A stretch of DNA of 64,000 nt from CAVOGJ01 sp963695405 (GCA_963695405.1 CAVOGJ010000003.1:372001-436000); one strand, 5' to 3'; positions 19,894 to 29,086 are shown, counted from the stretch's first letter. The notes: a model not told the origin generated them from the sequence alone. A program made the numbers and translations.

Positions 19894-20280
19894 ATGCTTT
19901 GGGCTCAAAGTGATAGCCAGCCGCTTTTCCAATGGACGCTGGCTCCTCTGTTCGAGGACTACGGGATCCCGCTCGCGATCATGGGCGTGCTCGTTGTTTA
20001 TCTAGCACTGACGCTGATCATTCTGTTTATCAGTCTGCTTCCTCGCATCTTTGTCGTCCGTCCCGCCGCAACAGGACATCCGGTCTCATCCTCCTTGCTA
20101 ATCGACCCGAACGAATTGTCGGATGAGGAAATGGCCGTCCTGGCCGCGGCCGTTGCGGAAGCGATGGGCAAGCCCCAAAGAATTGTGAAGATTCGAGGCT
20201 TGACGCCGGCGGAGCTCGGTTGGTCGTTGGAAGGTCGCATGCAGCATCATCAGTCACACCGCATCCAGCGACGCCCGTAA
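19894..20280 (+). CDS. OadG-like gamma/delta subunit of Na+-translocating decarboxylase
   Basis: A 128-aa protein with one N-terminal transmembrane segment (about residues 24-50, I-P-L-A-I-M-G-V-L-V-V-Y-L-A-L-T-L-I) and a polar C-terminal tail. The V-Y-L-A-L-T-L-I pattern after a short periplasmic N-terminus is the OadG/MmdD pattern; these subunits assemble the pump. The tail also holds D-E-E-M-A-V-L-A-A-A-V-A-E-A-M, often seen in this family. It starts 6 bp after the biotin carrier and lies 46 bp before the OadB-like gene, so it is part of the same operon. Confidence 0.82.
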   Translation: MLWAQSDSQPLFQWTLAPLFEDYGIPLAIMGVLVVYLALTLIILFISLLPRIFVVRPAATGHPVSSSLLIDPNELSDEEMAVLAAAVAEAMGKPQRIVKIRGLTPAELGWSLEGRMQHHQSHRIQRRP

Positions 20281-20326
20281 ATCGGTTTCGGCGACTCGGA
20301 CGTGCACAGGAAAGAACAGGACCGCG

Positions 20327-21466
20327 ATGGAATATCTGCTGACCAAAGCTCAACAGTTGTTTAGCACCACCGCCTTTGCCGGCATGGAAGTCGGCAATGT
20401 GATCATGATCATCATCGGCATTGGCTTCATTTACCTGGCCATTGCCAAACACTATGAACCGTTGTTGCTGGTGCCGATCGGTTTCGGCATCCTCGTCGGC
20501 AACATTCCTGCGGTGGCGGGCATGACGCTCAGCGTCTATGACGAGGGGACGGTCTTGCGTTACCTCTACTTCGGTGTCGAGCGGGGCGTCTATCCTCCGT
20601 TGATCTTCCTGGGGATCGGCGCGATGACCGATTTTTCCACCATGCTTTCCAATCCCAAGCTGGTGCTGCTGGGCGCCGCCGCCCAGGTGGGCGTCTTTCT
20701 GACCTACCTGGGAGCGCTTACGCTCACATTCACGCCGCAGGAAGCGGGGGCGATTGGCATCATCGGCGGGGCCGATGGCCCGACGGCCATCTTTCTCGCT
20801 TCGCGGCTGGCGCCGGACCTGCTGGGGGCGATCGCGATCGCCGCCTATTCCTACATGGCACTGGTGCCTGTGATCCAGCCACCCATCATGAAGCTGCTGA
20901 CAACAAAAAAGGAACGATTGATTCGTATGAGGCCATCGCGGCAGGTCTCGCGGCAGGAAAAAATCGTCTTTCCGATCGCGGCTTTCTTAATCTGTTCGCT
21001 GCTGGCTCCGGGAGCCATCGTGCTGATCGGGATGCTTTTCTTCGGCAACTTGATGAAGGAATGCACCGTGACCGACCGACTGGCCCTGACGGCCCGCTCC
21101 GCCATGATCGATATCGTGACGATATTACTCGGCTTCTGCGTCGGTGCCAGCACGAACGCTCAGCACTTCCTGCAAGCCAAGTCGATTCTGATTTTCGTGC
21201 TAGGTGCCGCGTCGTTCGCGATCGCCACCGCCTGTGGCGTGTTGTTCGCCAAGGTGATGAACCTCTTTCTGACGGAGAAGATCAATCCGCTCATCGGCGC
21301 CGCCGGTGTATCCGCCGTTCCCGACTCGGCGCGAGTCGTGCAGATGGTGGGACAGGAGGACGACGTGAATAACTTTCTTTTAATGCACGCCATGGCACCC
21401 AATATCGCCGGCGTCATCGGTTCGGCCATCGCGGCCGGCGTTCTGTGGTCGCAATTGGCCCCCTAG
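20327..21466 (+). CDS. mmdB: Na+-translocating decarboxylase beta subunit (OadB/MmdB)
   Basis: An integral-membrane subunit that decarboxylates carboxybiotin and drives Na+ out of the cell. The 379-aa protein has about nine hydrophobic segments and the family hallmark I-I-G-G-A-D-G-P-T, with D150 the conserved intramembrane Asp involved in Na+ handling. G-F-C-V-G-A-S-T-N-A and the C-terminal A-P-N-I-A-G-V-I-G-S-A-I-A-A-G are also characteristic. Together with the three preceding genes it makes a complete membrane decarboxylase, whose substrate is inferred to be methylmalonyl-CoA from the mutase and epimerase genes upstream. Oxaloacetate or glutaconyl-CoA specificity is less likely. Confidence 0.93.
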   Translation: MEYLLTKAQQLFSTTAFAGMEVGNVIMIIIGIGFIYLAIAKHYEPLLLVPIGFGILVGNIPAVAGMTLSVYDEGTVLRYLYFGVERGVYPPLIFLGIGAMTDFSTMLSNPKLVLLGAAAQVGVFLTYLGALTLTFTPQEAGAIGIIGGADGPTAIFLASRLAPDLLGAIAIAAYSYMALVPVIQPPIMKLLTTKKERLIRMRPSRQVSRQEKIVFPIAAFLICSLLAPGAIVLIGMLFFGNLMKECTVTDRLALTARSAMIDIVTILLGFCVGASTNAQHFLQAKSILIFVLGAASFAIATACGVLFAKVMNLFLTEKINPLIGAAGVSAVPDSARVVQMVGQEDDVNNFLLMHAMAPNIAGVIGSAIAAGVLWSQLAP

Positions 21467-21533
21467 GGCGACTGTGGGTGGCTCGATCGCAGGGACACAG
21501 TCCGTTATCGACGCCCCGAGGGACGGCAAATTA

Positions 21534-21603
21534 GGAAACACTGAGGCGCAGAGGAAACAGAGAAGCCGTAGGCCCTCCGTGCCCTCTGTGACTCGGTGTT
21601 TCC
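21534..21603. repeat. Interspersed inverted-repeat element
   Basis: The left arm, 21534-21554, and the right arm, 21583-21603, pair at 18 of 21 positions around a 28-nt loop. The right-arm core CTCTGTGACTCGGTGTTTC recurs with one mismatch at 38966-38984. Such arms are typical of dispersed palindromic repeats and could fold as a terminator-like hairpin, but no U-tract follows. Confidence 0.65.
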
Positions 21604-21956
21604 AACCACCGCCGGAAGCCACCAACATCCCGAGCAAAGCCGTGGCGGAGACGGAGACACCCCAGGTTCGATCGCACGTCACTTTGGCTCATCGCTCGTT
21701 CTCCCCGGTCGCGGTTCGGATGGAGGGATCGCCAACCTTCTTCGCTGGGAAGCGGCGAGCATGTGCGAATCGGCACGTGCCGCCCGTGCGGTGATCATGC
21801 GGGGCGCCCCCGTACGCGGATCGGCCGCGGCTTTTGCCCGTCCGAGCCGGCAATATGTGCATGCACAACATGAGCTGGCCCCGATTGGCCGCCGCCGGCC
21901 GGAAAATTTGGAAAAAATAGGTTTTTTGTTGATAATCCTCGGCCGGGGTACACGAT

Positions 21957-21982
21957 TTGCAAACTAGCGCACTTACAGCAAT
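21957..21982 (+). promoter_or_regulatory. 26-bp conserved promoter/operator element upstream of phasin-SDR gene
   Basis: Matches 24054-24079 at 22 of 26 positions without gaps: both begin TTGCAAA and end with CGCACTT, one variable base, then CAGCAAT. It ends 86 bp before ATG 22069; the sister copy ends 99 bp before the phasin start. TTGCAA could serve as a -35-like hexamer. The TGC-rich character suggests binding by the PhaR protein encoded between the two copies (inference). Confidence 0.6.
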
Positions 21983-22068
21983 GTGTGCTGAAATCCTCTC
22001 CGGGGAGAGTGAACAAGAACGAAGTTTCCGGCACATCCATGCGGGCCTCTCATCGAGGAGACAGAGCC

Positions 22069-23304
22069 ATGTTGAGTCAAAGCGGTCGAGTCCTAAACGA
22101 TTTATTTCAGAATGCCTACAAGATTGGCGAGACAAACCTGGAGATGCAGCGGGAGATGTTCTTCGGTTGGTCCCGCCTGTGGCCGGCCCTCTTTCGACAG
22201 CCGGCCGAATCGGTAACCCCGCTGGCCCACGTCCGCGACCAATGGTCGCACACGATGCAGGAGATCGCCCGTCGGCAGCGCGAGTTGCTGGCGCAGGAAT
22301 TTGATGTGGCTCTCAAGACATTCGACTTGGCTTTCGGGAACGGCGAGCCGTCCAACGGAGCCCCCGCCACGAAGGAGGCCCCCCGTCCGGCCGCCGTTGC
22401 CAAGCCGGCACCGCCGGTCGCACCACCGGTGCCCGTCGCGGTGATTCCGGATCCACGCGAAATTGTCGGACGACATCTGGCCGCGACTCGCAACATTGCC
22501 CACAAGGTGGCGGTGGTGACCGGTGCCGCCAGCGGCATTGGCGAAGCGGTAGCCCGCGAATTGGCTCTGCGTGGCGCGAAAGCCGTGCTGATGGTCGATC
22601 GGAGCGAGCACGTCCATGATGTCGTCCGTGCAATTAACGAGTCGGTGGGCCGCACGGTCGCGATCACCAAGCTCGGGGATACGACGGATGCCGCCTTCCG
22701 CAAGCGACTCTTTGACGAAGCACGGGAAGAGTATGGTGTCGTGACGATCTGCGTCCCCGCCGCCGGTATCACGCGCGACGGACTGGCGGTCCGTGTCGAC
22801 AAGGAAACCGGCAAGGCGCATGTGTATCCGATGGACACCTTCCGCCAGGTCACCGAAGTCAATCTCATTGCCCCGATTTATTGGGCGATGGAGATGGTGG
22901 CCCGCATTGCCGAGGATCGGCGCGAACGCGGCCTAAAGCGTTGGGAGCCGGAGGAAGAGGTTCAGGGCGCGGTCGTCTTTCTCGGTTCGGTTTCCTCTCA
23001 GGGGAATAAGGGGCAAATCTCCTATGCGGTCGCCAAGGCCGGACTGGAGGGTGCCGCCGCCACCTTGATGAAGGAGGCCATCTTCCACGGCGTACGTTGC
23101 GGAATCATCCACCCGGGATTCACCGACACACCGATGGCCAAGGCGTTGGGCGAGGATTTCCTGGCCAAGAACGTCTTGCCCTACACACAGCTACGTCGCC
23201 TGATTCGCCCGGACGAGATTGCGGATGCGATCTGCTTCATGATTTCCAACTCGGCGGTCAGCGGCGAACTGTGGGCCGACGCCGGCTGGCATCCGCCTGC
23301 GTAG
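22069..23304 (+). CDS. Phasin-like domain fused to SDR oxidoreductase
   Basis: A protein of about 411 aa. Residues 1-95 are helical and resemble the free phasin at 24179: about 27 of 86 positions are identical in a hand alignment without gaps, including E-x-N-L-x-x-Q-x-x-M and W-S-x-x-W-P. A Pro/Ala linker (about 97-120) leads to a full SDR domain with T-G-A-A-S-G-I-G, A-A-G-I-T-R-D-G-L in place of N-N-A-G, and S plus Y-A-V-A-K as catalytic residues. It probably sits on PHA granules and oxidises or reduces a 3-hydroxyacyl substrate. ATG 22069 has GAGGAG 8 nt upstream; an in-frame start at 21985 overlaps the regulatory element and is less likely. The exact reaction is unknown. Confidence 0.85.
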   Translation: MLSQSGRVLNDLFQNAYKIGETNLEMQREMFFGWSRLWPALFRQPAESVTPLAHVRDQWSHTMQEIARRQRELLAQEFDVALKTFDLAFGNGEPSNGAPATKEAPRPAAVAKPAPPVAPPVPVAVIPDPREIVGRHLAATRNIAHKVAVVTGAASGIGEAVARELALRGAKAVLMVDRSEHVHDVVRAINESVGRTVAITKLGDTTDAAFRKRLFDEAREEYGVVTICVPAAGITRDGLAVRVDKETGKAHVYPMDTFRQVTEVNLIAPIYWAMEMVARIAEDRRERGLKRWEPEEEVQGAVVFLGSVSSQGNKGQISYAVAKAGLEGAAATLMKEAIFHGVRCGIIHPGFTDTPMAKALGEDFLAKNVLPYTQLRRLIRPDEIADAICFMISNSAVSGELWADAGWHPPA

Positions 23305-23392
23305 CGGAACTACGGCGGCGGTGGCAACCGAGTGTTGCCGCATGGTCGCCCGTCGGTGGCTGCTTCCAGCAAACAAGGCCATCGGCGGGCGA

Positions 23393-23905
23393 TTACTTTT
23401 CTGCGGCCGGTGACTGTGCCTCGAGTTCCCGAATCCGCGCCTCGAGTTGATGCACCCGCTCTTCCAACTGACGATCAGCCGCCTCGGTCGCGGTCGTACC
23501 GGCGGGCGGCGCTGGTTTGGGGGAAATTCCGTCCAACCATGCCTTGACCCAATGCATGGGCTGCGTCAGTGGAGTCGCGGCGCTATGACGCTGGAGGTAG
23601 TCCAGGTACGTCAGCGAATGGCGAAAATAGTCACGGAGAAAATCCGACATCGCATCATTCGACCGCACAATGAAATGCAGCATGTCGGCCGGAAACAACG
23701 ACATCTTCTCCGGTTGCCGTTCCACAATGATTTGCGTCAACACGATTCGTGTCAGATCTTCGCCCGACTGGCTATCCCGAATCTCGACCGTCTGGCCACT
23801 CTGAACCATCTCCTCGATCTCGGAGAGCGACACGTACTGACTTGTGTGTCGCGCGTAGTAGCGGCGATTGGGGTAGCGCTTGATTTGAATGGCGGTCTCG
23901 GCCAT
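23393..23905 (-). CDS. phaR: PHA synthesis regulator PhaR
   Basis: A 170-aa repressor-type protein with the PHB/PHA accumulation regulator N-terminal domain: I-K-R-Y-P-N-R-R-Y-Y, Y-V-S-L-S-E-I-E-E-M-V and G-E-D-L-T-R-I-V-L-T-Q-I-I. The known family binds both DNA and nascent PHA and represses phasin genes until polymer forms. The C-terminus is a predicted coiled coil (V-H-Q-L-E-A-R-I-R-E-L-E). It is transcribed divergently from the free phasin, so the 23906-24178 gap probably holds both promoters. The targets would include the elements at 21957 and 24054. Confidence 0.93.
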   Translation of the reverse strand: MAETAIQIKRYPNRRYYARHTSQYVSLSEIEEMVQSGQTVEIRDSQSGEDLTRIVLTQIIVERQPEKMSLFPADMLHFIVRSNDAMSDFLRDYFRHSLTYLDYLQRHSAATPLTQPMHWVKAWLDGISPKPAPPAGTTATEAADRQLEERVHQLEARIRELEAQSPAAEK

Positions 23906-24053
23906 GCATCATGCCTCGACATGAGAACCCAGAGAGTCGGCTGGCTCTATTGTACCGCTCCGGAACGTGCGGGGAGCAAAAAAATACTACCTGGGCGCAA
24001 GTGGGTCCGCAAATCGGCACACATATTGCATTAAGTCATTTGAAAACAATTAC

Positions 24054-24079
24054 TTGCAAAATCTCGCACTTGCAGCAAT
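24054..24079 (+). promoter_or_regulatory. 26-bp conserved promoter/operator element upstream of phasin
   Basis: Sister copy of the element at 21957 (22 of 26 identical). It contains TTGCAGCAA, an inverted repeat around its central base. TTGCAA (24054-24059) with a 17-nt spacer to AATTAT (24077-24082) could be a sigma-70-like promoter, putting the TGC-rich site between -35 and -10, a good position for repression. It lies between phaR and the phasin gene. Confidence 0.6.
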
Positions 24080-24178
24080 TATGGATTGACTTCGGCCCCA
24101 AAAAGCCGAAAATTGGGAGTAGCTGGGCACTCGGGTGAGTGTCGGCCGCACGTCAGGTTCAGCACAGGAGAAACCATC

Positions 24179-24610
24179 ATGACAACGCAAACCAGTAAAG
24201 ATCTCTACGGAGACGTCATGCAGAATATTCGGCAGGCCGCCGAATCGAATTTGAAGTTGCAGCAGGACATGCTGCGACAATGGTCAAGCATGTGGCCCGG
24301 ATTCGGTAATCCGCAGACCGCGTGGGTTGATAAGGCCCGGGATTTCCAACGTCAGTGGGCCAATACGGTCGCCGATCTCGCCAGGAAACACGGGGAAGTG
24401 CTCGACAAGCAATATCAGACGGCACTGCAGTCGCTGGAAGAAGCCCTGCGGGTGGGTGAGGCGAGCAATCCGGAGGAATTTCGCCAGCGAACCGAACAGC
24501 TGTGCCGCAAGACGCTCGATTGCATGCGGGAAGTATCGCAAACGCAAATGCAAGAGTTTCAGGAAGCGGTGAGCAAGTGGAGCGAGCTGGCGACCAAGGC
24601 AGGCTCGTAG
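24179..24610 (+). CDS. phaP: Phasin (PHA granule-associated protein)
   Basis: A helical 143-aa protein without a signal peptide, rich in Gln, Glu, Arg and Ala, with W-S-S-M-W-P and amphipathic helices throughout, as expected for phasins that coat PHA granules and limit their size. ATG 24179 is preceded by CAGGAG; the frame is open from 24086, but that part overlaps the regulatory element. The neighbourhood (phaR divergent, phasin-SDR upstream with a homologous domain) supports the call more than the sequence alone does, since phasins diverge fast. Confidence 0.82.
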   Translation: MTTQTSKDLYGDVMQNIRQAAESNLKLQQDMLRQWSSMWPGFGNPQTAWVDKARDFQRQWANTVADLARKHGEVLDKQYQTALQSLEEALRVGEASNPEEFRQRTEQLCRKTLDCMREVSQTQMQEFQEAVSKWSELATKAGS

Positions 24611-24674
24611 GATGCGGACCCGCGGAGCCGATCCGCGGGATGGGGATAGGATGGTTGCACGGTGACGCAATTTG

Positions 24675-25496
24675 ATGAGCCGCACGTTTGATGGCCAGAT
24701 CGGCAAGCGACTAACACGGTCGGACCTCGCGGAGATCGAGGCAGGCACGTTCGTGGCAGGTACCGAGTTGCACGAGCAATTGGTATCGACCAACGACCGA
24801 GCCTTGGAGCTTGCCCAGTCGCCGCAGCTGCAGACGCACCGTTTGCCGCTGCTGATTGTCACGAATGAGCAAACCGGCGGGCGCGGGCGGGGCGCGAACC
24901 GCTGGTGGGCCGCCGAAGGATCGCTGGCCTTTTCGCTGTTGCTCGCCGCCGAGCCATCGCGGCTTCCTCAGAGTCGTTGGCCACAAGTTTCCTTGCATGT
25001 GGGGCTTTCTGTTTGCCAAGCCATTGAGGACGTGATCGCGGCGTCGCGTCCGCGACTGAAATGGCCCAACGATGTGTACCTGGATCGCCGCAAGGTAAGC
25101 GGTATTCTTATCGAGATCCCTTCCGTAACCCCGCGGATGCTAGTTGTGGGAATCGGGATCAATGTCAACAATGCGATCGGCGAGGCTCCAGCCGAGCTGA
25201 ATGGCACAACCATTGCATTGTGCGAGGTGGCGGCAGGCCGACTCTCTCTCGCTGACGTATTGACGCGCGTCCTCACTCGTCTCGAGAAAAATCTGGCAGC
25301 AATGGGCTCGGGGGACGACGAGCTGCAGCGGAGGTGGCGTGAACGGTGCTTATTGACGGATCGCCACATCCGCCTCGAGCTCGGCACACGAACGATTGAA
25401 GGCACTTGTGCGGGGATCGACGACGAGGGGGCGTTGGTCGTAAAAACGGAGGATGGCGTCGAGCGTTGTTTTGGCGGCGTCGTAACGCATTTTTGA
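24675..25496 (+). CDS. birA: Biotin--[acyl-CoA carboxylase] ligase
   Basis: Attaches biotin to carrier lysines via biotinyl-AMP. The protein of about 273 aa has S-T-N-D-R-A near the start of the catalytic core, the ATP/biotin loop Q-T-G-G-R-G-R-G-A-N-R-W, K-W-P-N-D-V and G-I-G-I-N-V-N-N, then an SH3-like C-terminal domain. The N-terminus has no winged-helix DNA-binding domain, so it is a ligase only, not a repressor. A TTG immediately before ATG 24675 is also possible. Its clients would include the two biotin carriers in this window (at 19495 and 33288). Confidence 0.92.
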   Translation: MSRTFDGQIGKRLTRSDLAEIEAGTFVAGTELHEQLVSTNDRALELAQSPQLQTHRLPLLIVTNEQTGGRGRGANRWWAAEGSLAFSLLLAAEPSRLPQSRWPQVSLHVGLSVCQAIEDVIAASRPRLKWPNDVYLDRRKVSGILIEIPSVTPRMLVVGIGINVNNAIGEAPAELNGTTIALCEVAAGRLSLADVLTRVLTRLEKNLAAMGSGDDELQRRWRERCLLTDRHIRLELGTRTIEGTCAGIDDEGALVVKTEDGVERCFGGVVTHF

Positions 25497-25510
25497 CACA
25501 GAAGGAGTGG

Positions 25511-28500
25511 ATGGTGGGCCAGCAAGTGTTCGTCACGGTGGATGGGAACGAGGCTGCCGCGCACATCGCGCATCAGGTGAGTGAAGTAATCGCTATTTAT
25601 CCGATCACGCCCGCGTCTCCGATGGGAGAATTGTCCGACGCGTGGTCGGCTCAAGGACGCCGGAACATGTTCGGCACCGTGCCCGATGTGATTGAAATGC
25701 AAAGCGAGGGAGGGGCGGCCGGTGCCGTGCATGGCGCACTGCAGGCGGGTGCCTTGTCGACGACCTTCACGGCCTCGCAGGGCCTGCTGTTGATGATTCC
25801 CAACATGTACAAGATTGGGGGCGAGTTACTGCCGACGGTCTTCCACATTTCCGCCCGCACGTTGGCCACGCACGCCCTTTCCATTTTTGGCGATCATAGC
25901 GACGTGATGGCGGTGCGACAGGCCGGCTGGGCCATGCTGGCATCGAATTCGGTGCAGGAAGTGCATGACTTGGCACTGATCGCCCACGCGGCAACGCTGC
26001 GCACGCGAATTCCGTTCGTCCATTTCTTTGATGGCTTTCGCACTTCCCATGAAGTGAACAAGATCGCCCAGCTCTCATCGGATGACGTGCAGGCGATGAT
26101 TGACGCCGACGCGATTCGAACTCACCGCGAACGGGCCATGGATCCAGATCGACCGGTGCTGCGGGGGTCGGCCCAGAATCCCGACGTCTTTTTCCAGGCC
26201 CGTGAGGCGGCCAACCGGTACTATGAGGCCGTACCCCACATTGTGCAGGAGGAAATGGATCGCTTCGCCAAACTCACCGGCCGCGAATACCACTTATTCG
26301 ATTACGTCGGCGCCCCGGACGCCGAGCGGGTCGTCGTGATGATGGGTTCGGGTGCCGGGGCCACCGCAGAGGCGGTCGCGGCATTGACGGCCCGGGGGGA
26401 GAAAGTGGGGCTGTTGAAGGTGCGACTCTACCGCCCCTTCGATACGGCAGCCTTCTCCGCCGCCCTGCCCGACTCAGTCCGCAAACTCGCGGTTCTCGAT
26501 CGGACCAAGGAACCTGGCGCCATCGGCGAGCCGCTCTACCAGGACGTCGTCACAGCACTTGCGGAACGCGGCCGGCTGACCGACTGCCCGACCATCCTTG
26601 GTGGTCGCTATGGATTGTCCTCAAAGGAATACACACCCGCCATGGCGGTACGAGTGTTTGAGGAGTTACAGGCCGATCAACCCAAACGGCACTTCACCGT
26701 CGGGATTATCGACGATGTCACCCAGCTGAGTCTGAAATGGGATTCGGAACTCTCCACCGAAGCCGAGGATGTCACGCGAGCCGTATTTTACGGTCTCGGC
26801 ACCGATGGCACGGTGGGCGCCAGTAAGAATTCGGTCAAGATCATTGGCGAGAATACGCCGATGTACGCCCAAGGCTATTTCGTTTACGACTCGAAAAAAG
26901 CCGGCTCGGTGACCGTCTCTCACGTGCGTTTCAGTCCGCGGCCCATCGATAGCACCTACTTGATTGACCGAGCCAGCTTTGTGGCCTGCCACCAGTTTCA
27001 CTTTCTGGAGCGGATCGATGTCTTGAAGGTGGCCGAGCCGGGAGCAACGTTTCTGCTCAACAGCCCCTATGGGACTGACGAGGTCTGGGACCGACTGCCG
27101 ACCGAGGTTCAGCAACAGATCATCGACAAGAGGTTGAAGTTCTACATCGTCGATGCCTTGAAAGTGGCCCGCGAGACCGAGATGGGGGGCCGTATCAACA
27201 CGATCATGCAGACCTGTTTCTTTGCCTTGGCCGGCGTTTTACCCCGCGAACAGGCCATCGAACAAATCAAGCAGACCATTCGCAAGACCTATGGCAAACG
27301 TGGAGAAGCGGTGCTGCGACGCAATTATGCCGCGGTGGACGCGGCGCTTGCCGACTTGCACGAGGTGCATTACCCCGCACAGGCGACCAGTAGCCAACAC
27401 CGCTTACCTCCCGTTTCCGCCGACACCTCCGATTTCGTGCAGCGGGTCACCTCCATGCTGCTTGACGGACGCGGCGATTTGCTGCCCGTGAGTGCGTTGC
27501 CCGTGGACGGCACCTTTCCCACCAATACGGCCAAGGTCGAGAAGCGGAGTATTGCCCACGAAATACCGATCTGGGATCCCGATATCTGCATCCAGTGTGG
27601 TTTGTGTGCGCTCGTCTGCCCGCATGCGGCCATTCGCTCCAAGGCTTATCCCGCCTCGTCGCTGGACGGCGCGCCGGGCGGCTTTCAGCACAAGTCATGG
27701 AGCGGCAAAGAACTACCCGACTTCCTGATGACGATCCAGGTCGCCCCGGAAGACTGTACTGGCTGCGGCGTCTGTGTCGACGTCTGTCCCGCCAAGAGCA
27801 AAGAAGTGGTGAAGCACAAAGCCATCAACATGGAGCCTAAGGACGAGCACCTGGCAACAGAACGAGCCAACTTTGCGTATTTTCTCGAGCTGCCTGAACT
27901 CGACCGCACCCAAGCCAAGTTGGACACCGTTAAGGGATCGCAATTGCTCGAACCCCTGTTCGAGTTTTCTGGGGCTTGCGCCGGCTGCGGAGAGACGCCT
28001 TACCTGAAACTGATGAGTCAATTCTTTGGCGACCGCGCCTTGATCGCCAACGCCACAGGTTGCTCTTCGATTTACGGCGGCAACCTGCCGACGACCCCCT
28101 GGAGCATGAATGCAGATGGCCGCGGCCCCACCTGGAACAATTCGCTCTTTGAGGACAACGCCGAGTTCGGACTCGGCCTGCGACTGGCGATCGATCAGAA
28201 GCGGGACTATGCCGAGTTCCTGCTGCGTGAAATGGCCTCTGTGGTCGGAGAGGAACTGGTCACGCAGCTGTTGACCGCCCCACAAGTGGATGAAGCCGAT
28301 ATTCGCCAGCAGCGGGACCGAGTGGCCGAACTGCGTCGGCGCCTGAGCACTTCCAAAGAGCCCCCTGCGGTGAAGCTCGCCGCGATCGCCGACGTCTTCG
28401 TCAATCGGAGCGTGTGGATCGTTGGCGGAGATGGTTGGGCCTACGACATTGGCTTTGGAGGACTCGATCATGTCCTCACGACGGGACGGGACGTGAACAT

Positions 28501-29086
28501 TCTCGTGCTCGACACGGGCGTGTACTCCAACACCGGCGGGCAGGCATCGAAAGCCACGCCGCGGGGGGCGGTGGCCAAGTTCGCGGCGGCCGGCAAACCG
28601 TCGCGGAAAAAGGACCTCGGCATGCTGGCCGTCTCGTACGGCAATGTCTATGTGGCACAAATCGCCATGGGTAGCAATCCGGCTCAGTCGGTCAAAGCGT
28701 TCCGCGAGGCCGAATCGTATCGCGGACCCTCATTGATCCTGGCTTACAGCCATTGCATCGCCCATGGGATCAACATGACGACTGCCATGACGCATCAGAA
28801 AGACGTGGTCCAAACGGGCTTCTGGCCCTTGTTCCGCTACGATCCACGCGTGGCGAGGACGGGCGAGCGGCCCTTCCATCTCGATAGCCGCAAGCCAAGC
28901 AAGCCCTTTAAAGAACTCGCGATGCAAGAGGCACGGTTTGCCATGCTGACCCGCATGGATCCCGAGCACGCGGAAGAACTGTTCGCCCTGGCCCAAAGGG
29001 ACATCGACGATCAGTGGCATTATTACGAACAGATGGCCGGCGTGGAGCGAGACATCACGAATCAGACCGAGGAGTCGGAAATATGA
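25511..29086 (+). CDS. nifJ: Pyruvate:ferredoxin (flavodoxin) oxidoreductase, single chain
   Basis: Oxidatively decarboxylates pyruvate to acetyl-CoA and CO2 with reduced ferredoxin or flavodoxin; the reaction is reversible. The 1191-aa fused protein is typical of PFOR: N-terminal T-V-D-G-N-E-A-A-A and Y-P-I-T-P-A-S-P-M, a ferredoxin-like domain with two 4Fe-4S motifs (C-I-Q-C-G-L-C near 692 and C-T-G-C-G-V-C near 748), then the TPP domain with C-A-G-C-G-E-T-P-Y (near 823) and G-G-D-G-W-A-Y-D-I-G (near 972). AAGGAG lies just ahead of ATG 25511; GTG at 25514 is an alternative. Its stop overlaps the next gene (ATGA). It supplies acetyl-CoA for PHA under low oxygen (inference). Confidence 0.96.
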   Translation: MVGQQVFVTVDGNEAAAHIAHQVSEVIAIYPITPASPMGELSDAWSAQGRRNMFGTVPDVIEMQSEGGAAGAVHGALQAGALSTTFTASQGLLLMIPNMYKIGGELLPTVFHISARTLATHALSIFGDHSDVMAVRQAGWAMLASNSVQEVHDLALIAHAATLRTRIPFVHFFDGFRTSHEVNKIAQLSSDDVQAMIDADAIRTHRERAMDPDRPVLRGSAQNPDVFFQAREAANRYYEAVPHIVQEEMDRFAKLTGREYHLFDYVGAPDAERVVVMMGSGAGATAEAVAALTARGEKVGLLKVRLYRPFDTAAFSAALPDSVRKLAVLDRTKEPGAIGEPLYQDVVTALAERGRLTDCPTILGGRYGLSSKEYTPAMAVRVFEELQADQPKRHFTVGIIDDVTQLSLKWDSELSTEAEDVTRAVFYGLGTDGTVGASKNSVKIIGENTPMYAQGYFVYDSKKAGSVTVSHVRFSPRPIDSTYLIDRASFVACHQFHFLERIDVLKVAEPGATFLLNSPYGTDEVWDRLPTEVQQQIIDKRLKFYIVDALKVARETEMGGRINTIMQTCFFALAGVLPREQAIEQIKQTIRKTYGKRGEAVLRRNYAAVDAALADLHEVHYPAQATSSQHRLPPVSADTSDFVQRVTSMLLDGRGDLLPVSALPVDGTFPTNTAKVEKRSIAHEIPIWDPDICIQCGLCALVCPHAAIRSKAYPASSLDGAPGGFQHKSWSGKELPDFLMTIQVAPEDCTGCGVCVDVCPAKSKEVVKHKAINMEPKDEHLATERANFAYFLELPELDRTQAKLDTVKGSQLLEPLFEFSGACAGCGETPYLKLMSQFFGDRALIANATGCSSIYGGNLPTTPWSMNADGRGPTWNNSLFEDNAEFGLGLRLAIDQKRDYAEFLLREMASVVGEELVTQLLTAPQVDEADIRQQRDRVAELRRRLSTSKEPPAVKLAAIADVFVNRSVWIVGGDGWAYDIGFGGLDHVLTTGRDVNILVLDTGVYSNTGGQASKATPRGAVAKFAAAGKPSRKKDLGMLAVSYGNVYVAQIAMGSNPAQSVKAFREAESYRGPSLILAYSHCIAHGINMTTAMTHQKDVVQTGFWPLFRYDPRVARTGERPFHLDSRKPSKPFKELAMQEARFAMLTRMDPEHAEELFALAQRDIDDQWHYYEQMAGVERDITNQTEESEI

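Larger units (their letters stand above)
21467..22068. other. Intergenic region between the decarboxylase operon and the phasin-SDR gene
   Basis: About 600 bp with no supported gene. It contains an imperfect inverted-repeat element (21534-21603), an A/T-rich patch around 21900-21945 and a conserved promoter/operator-like element at 21957-21982. I see no clear terminator for the upstream operon unless the inverted repeat serves as one. Confidence 0.5.
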
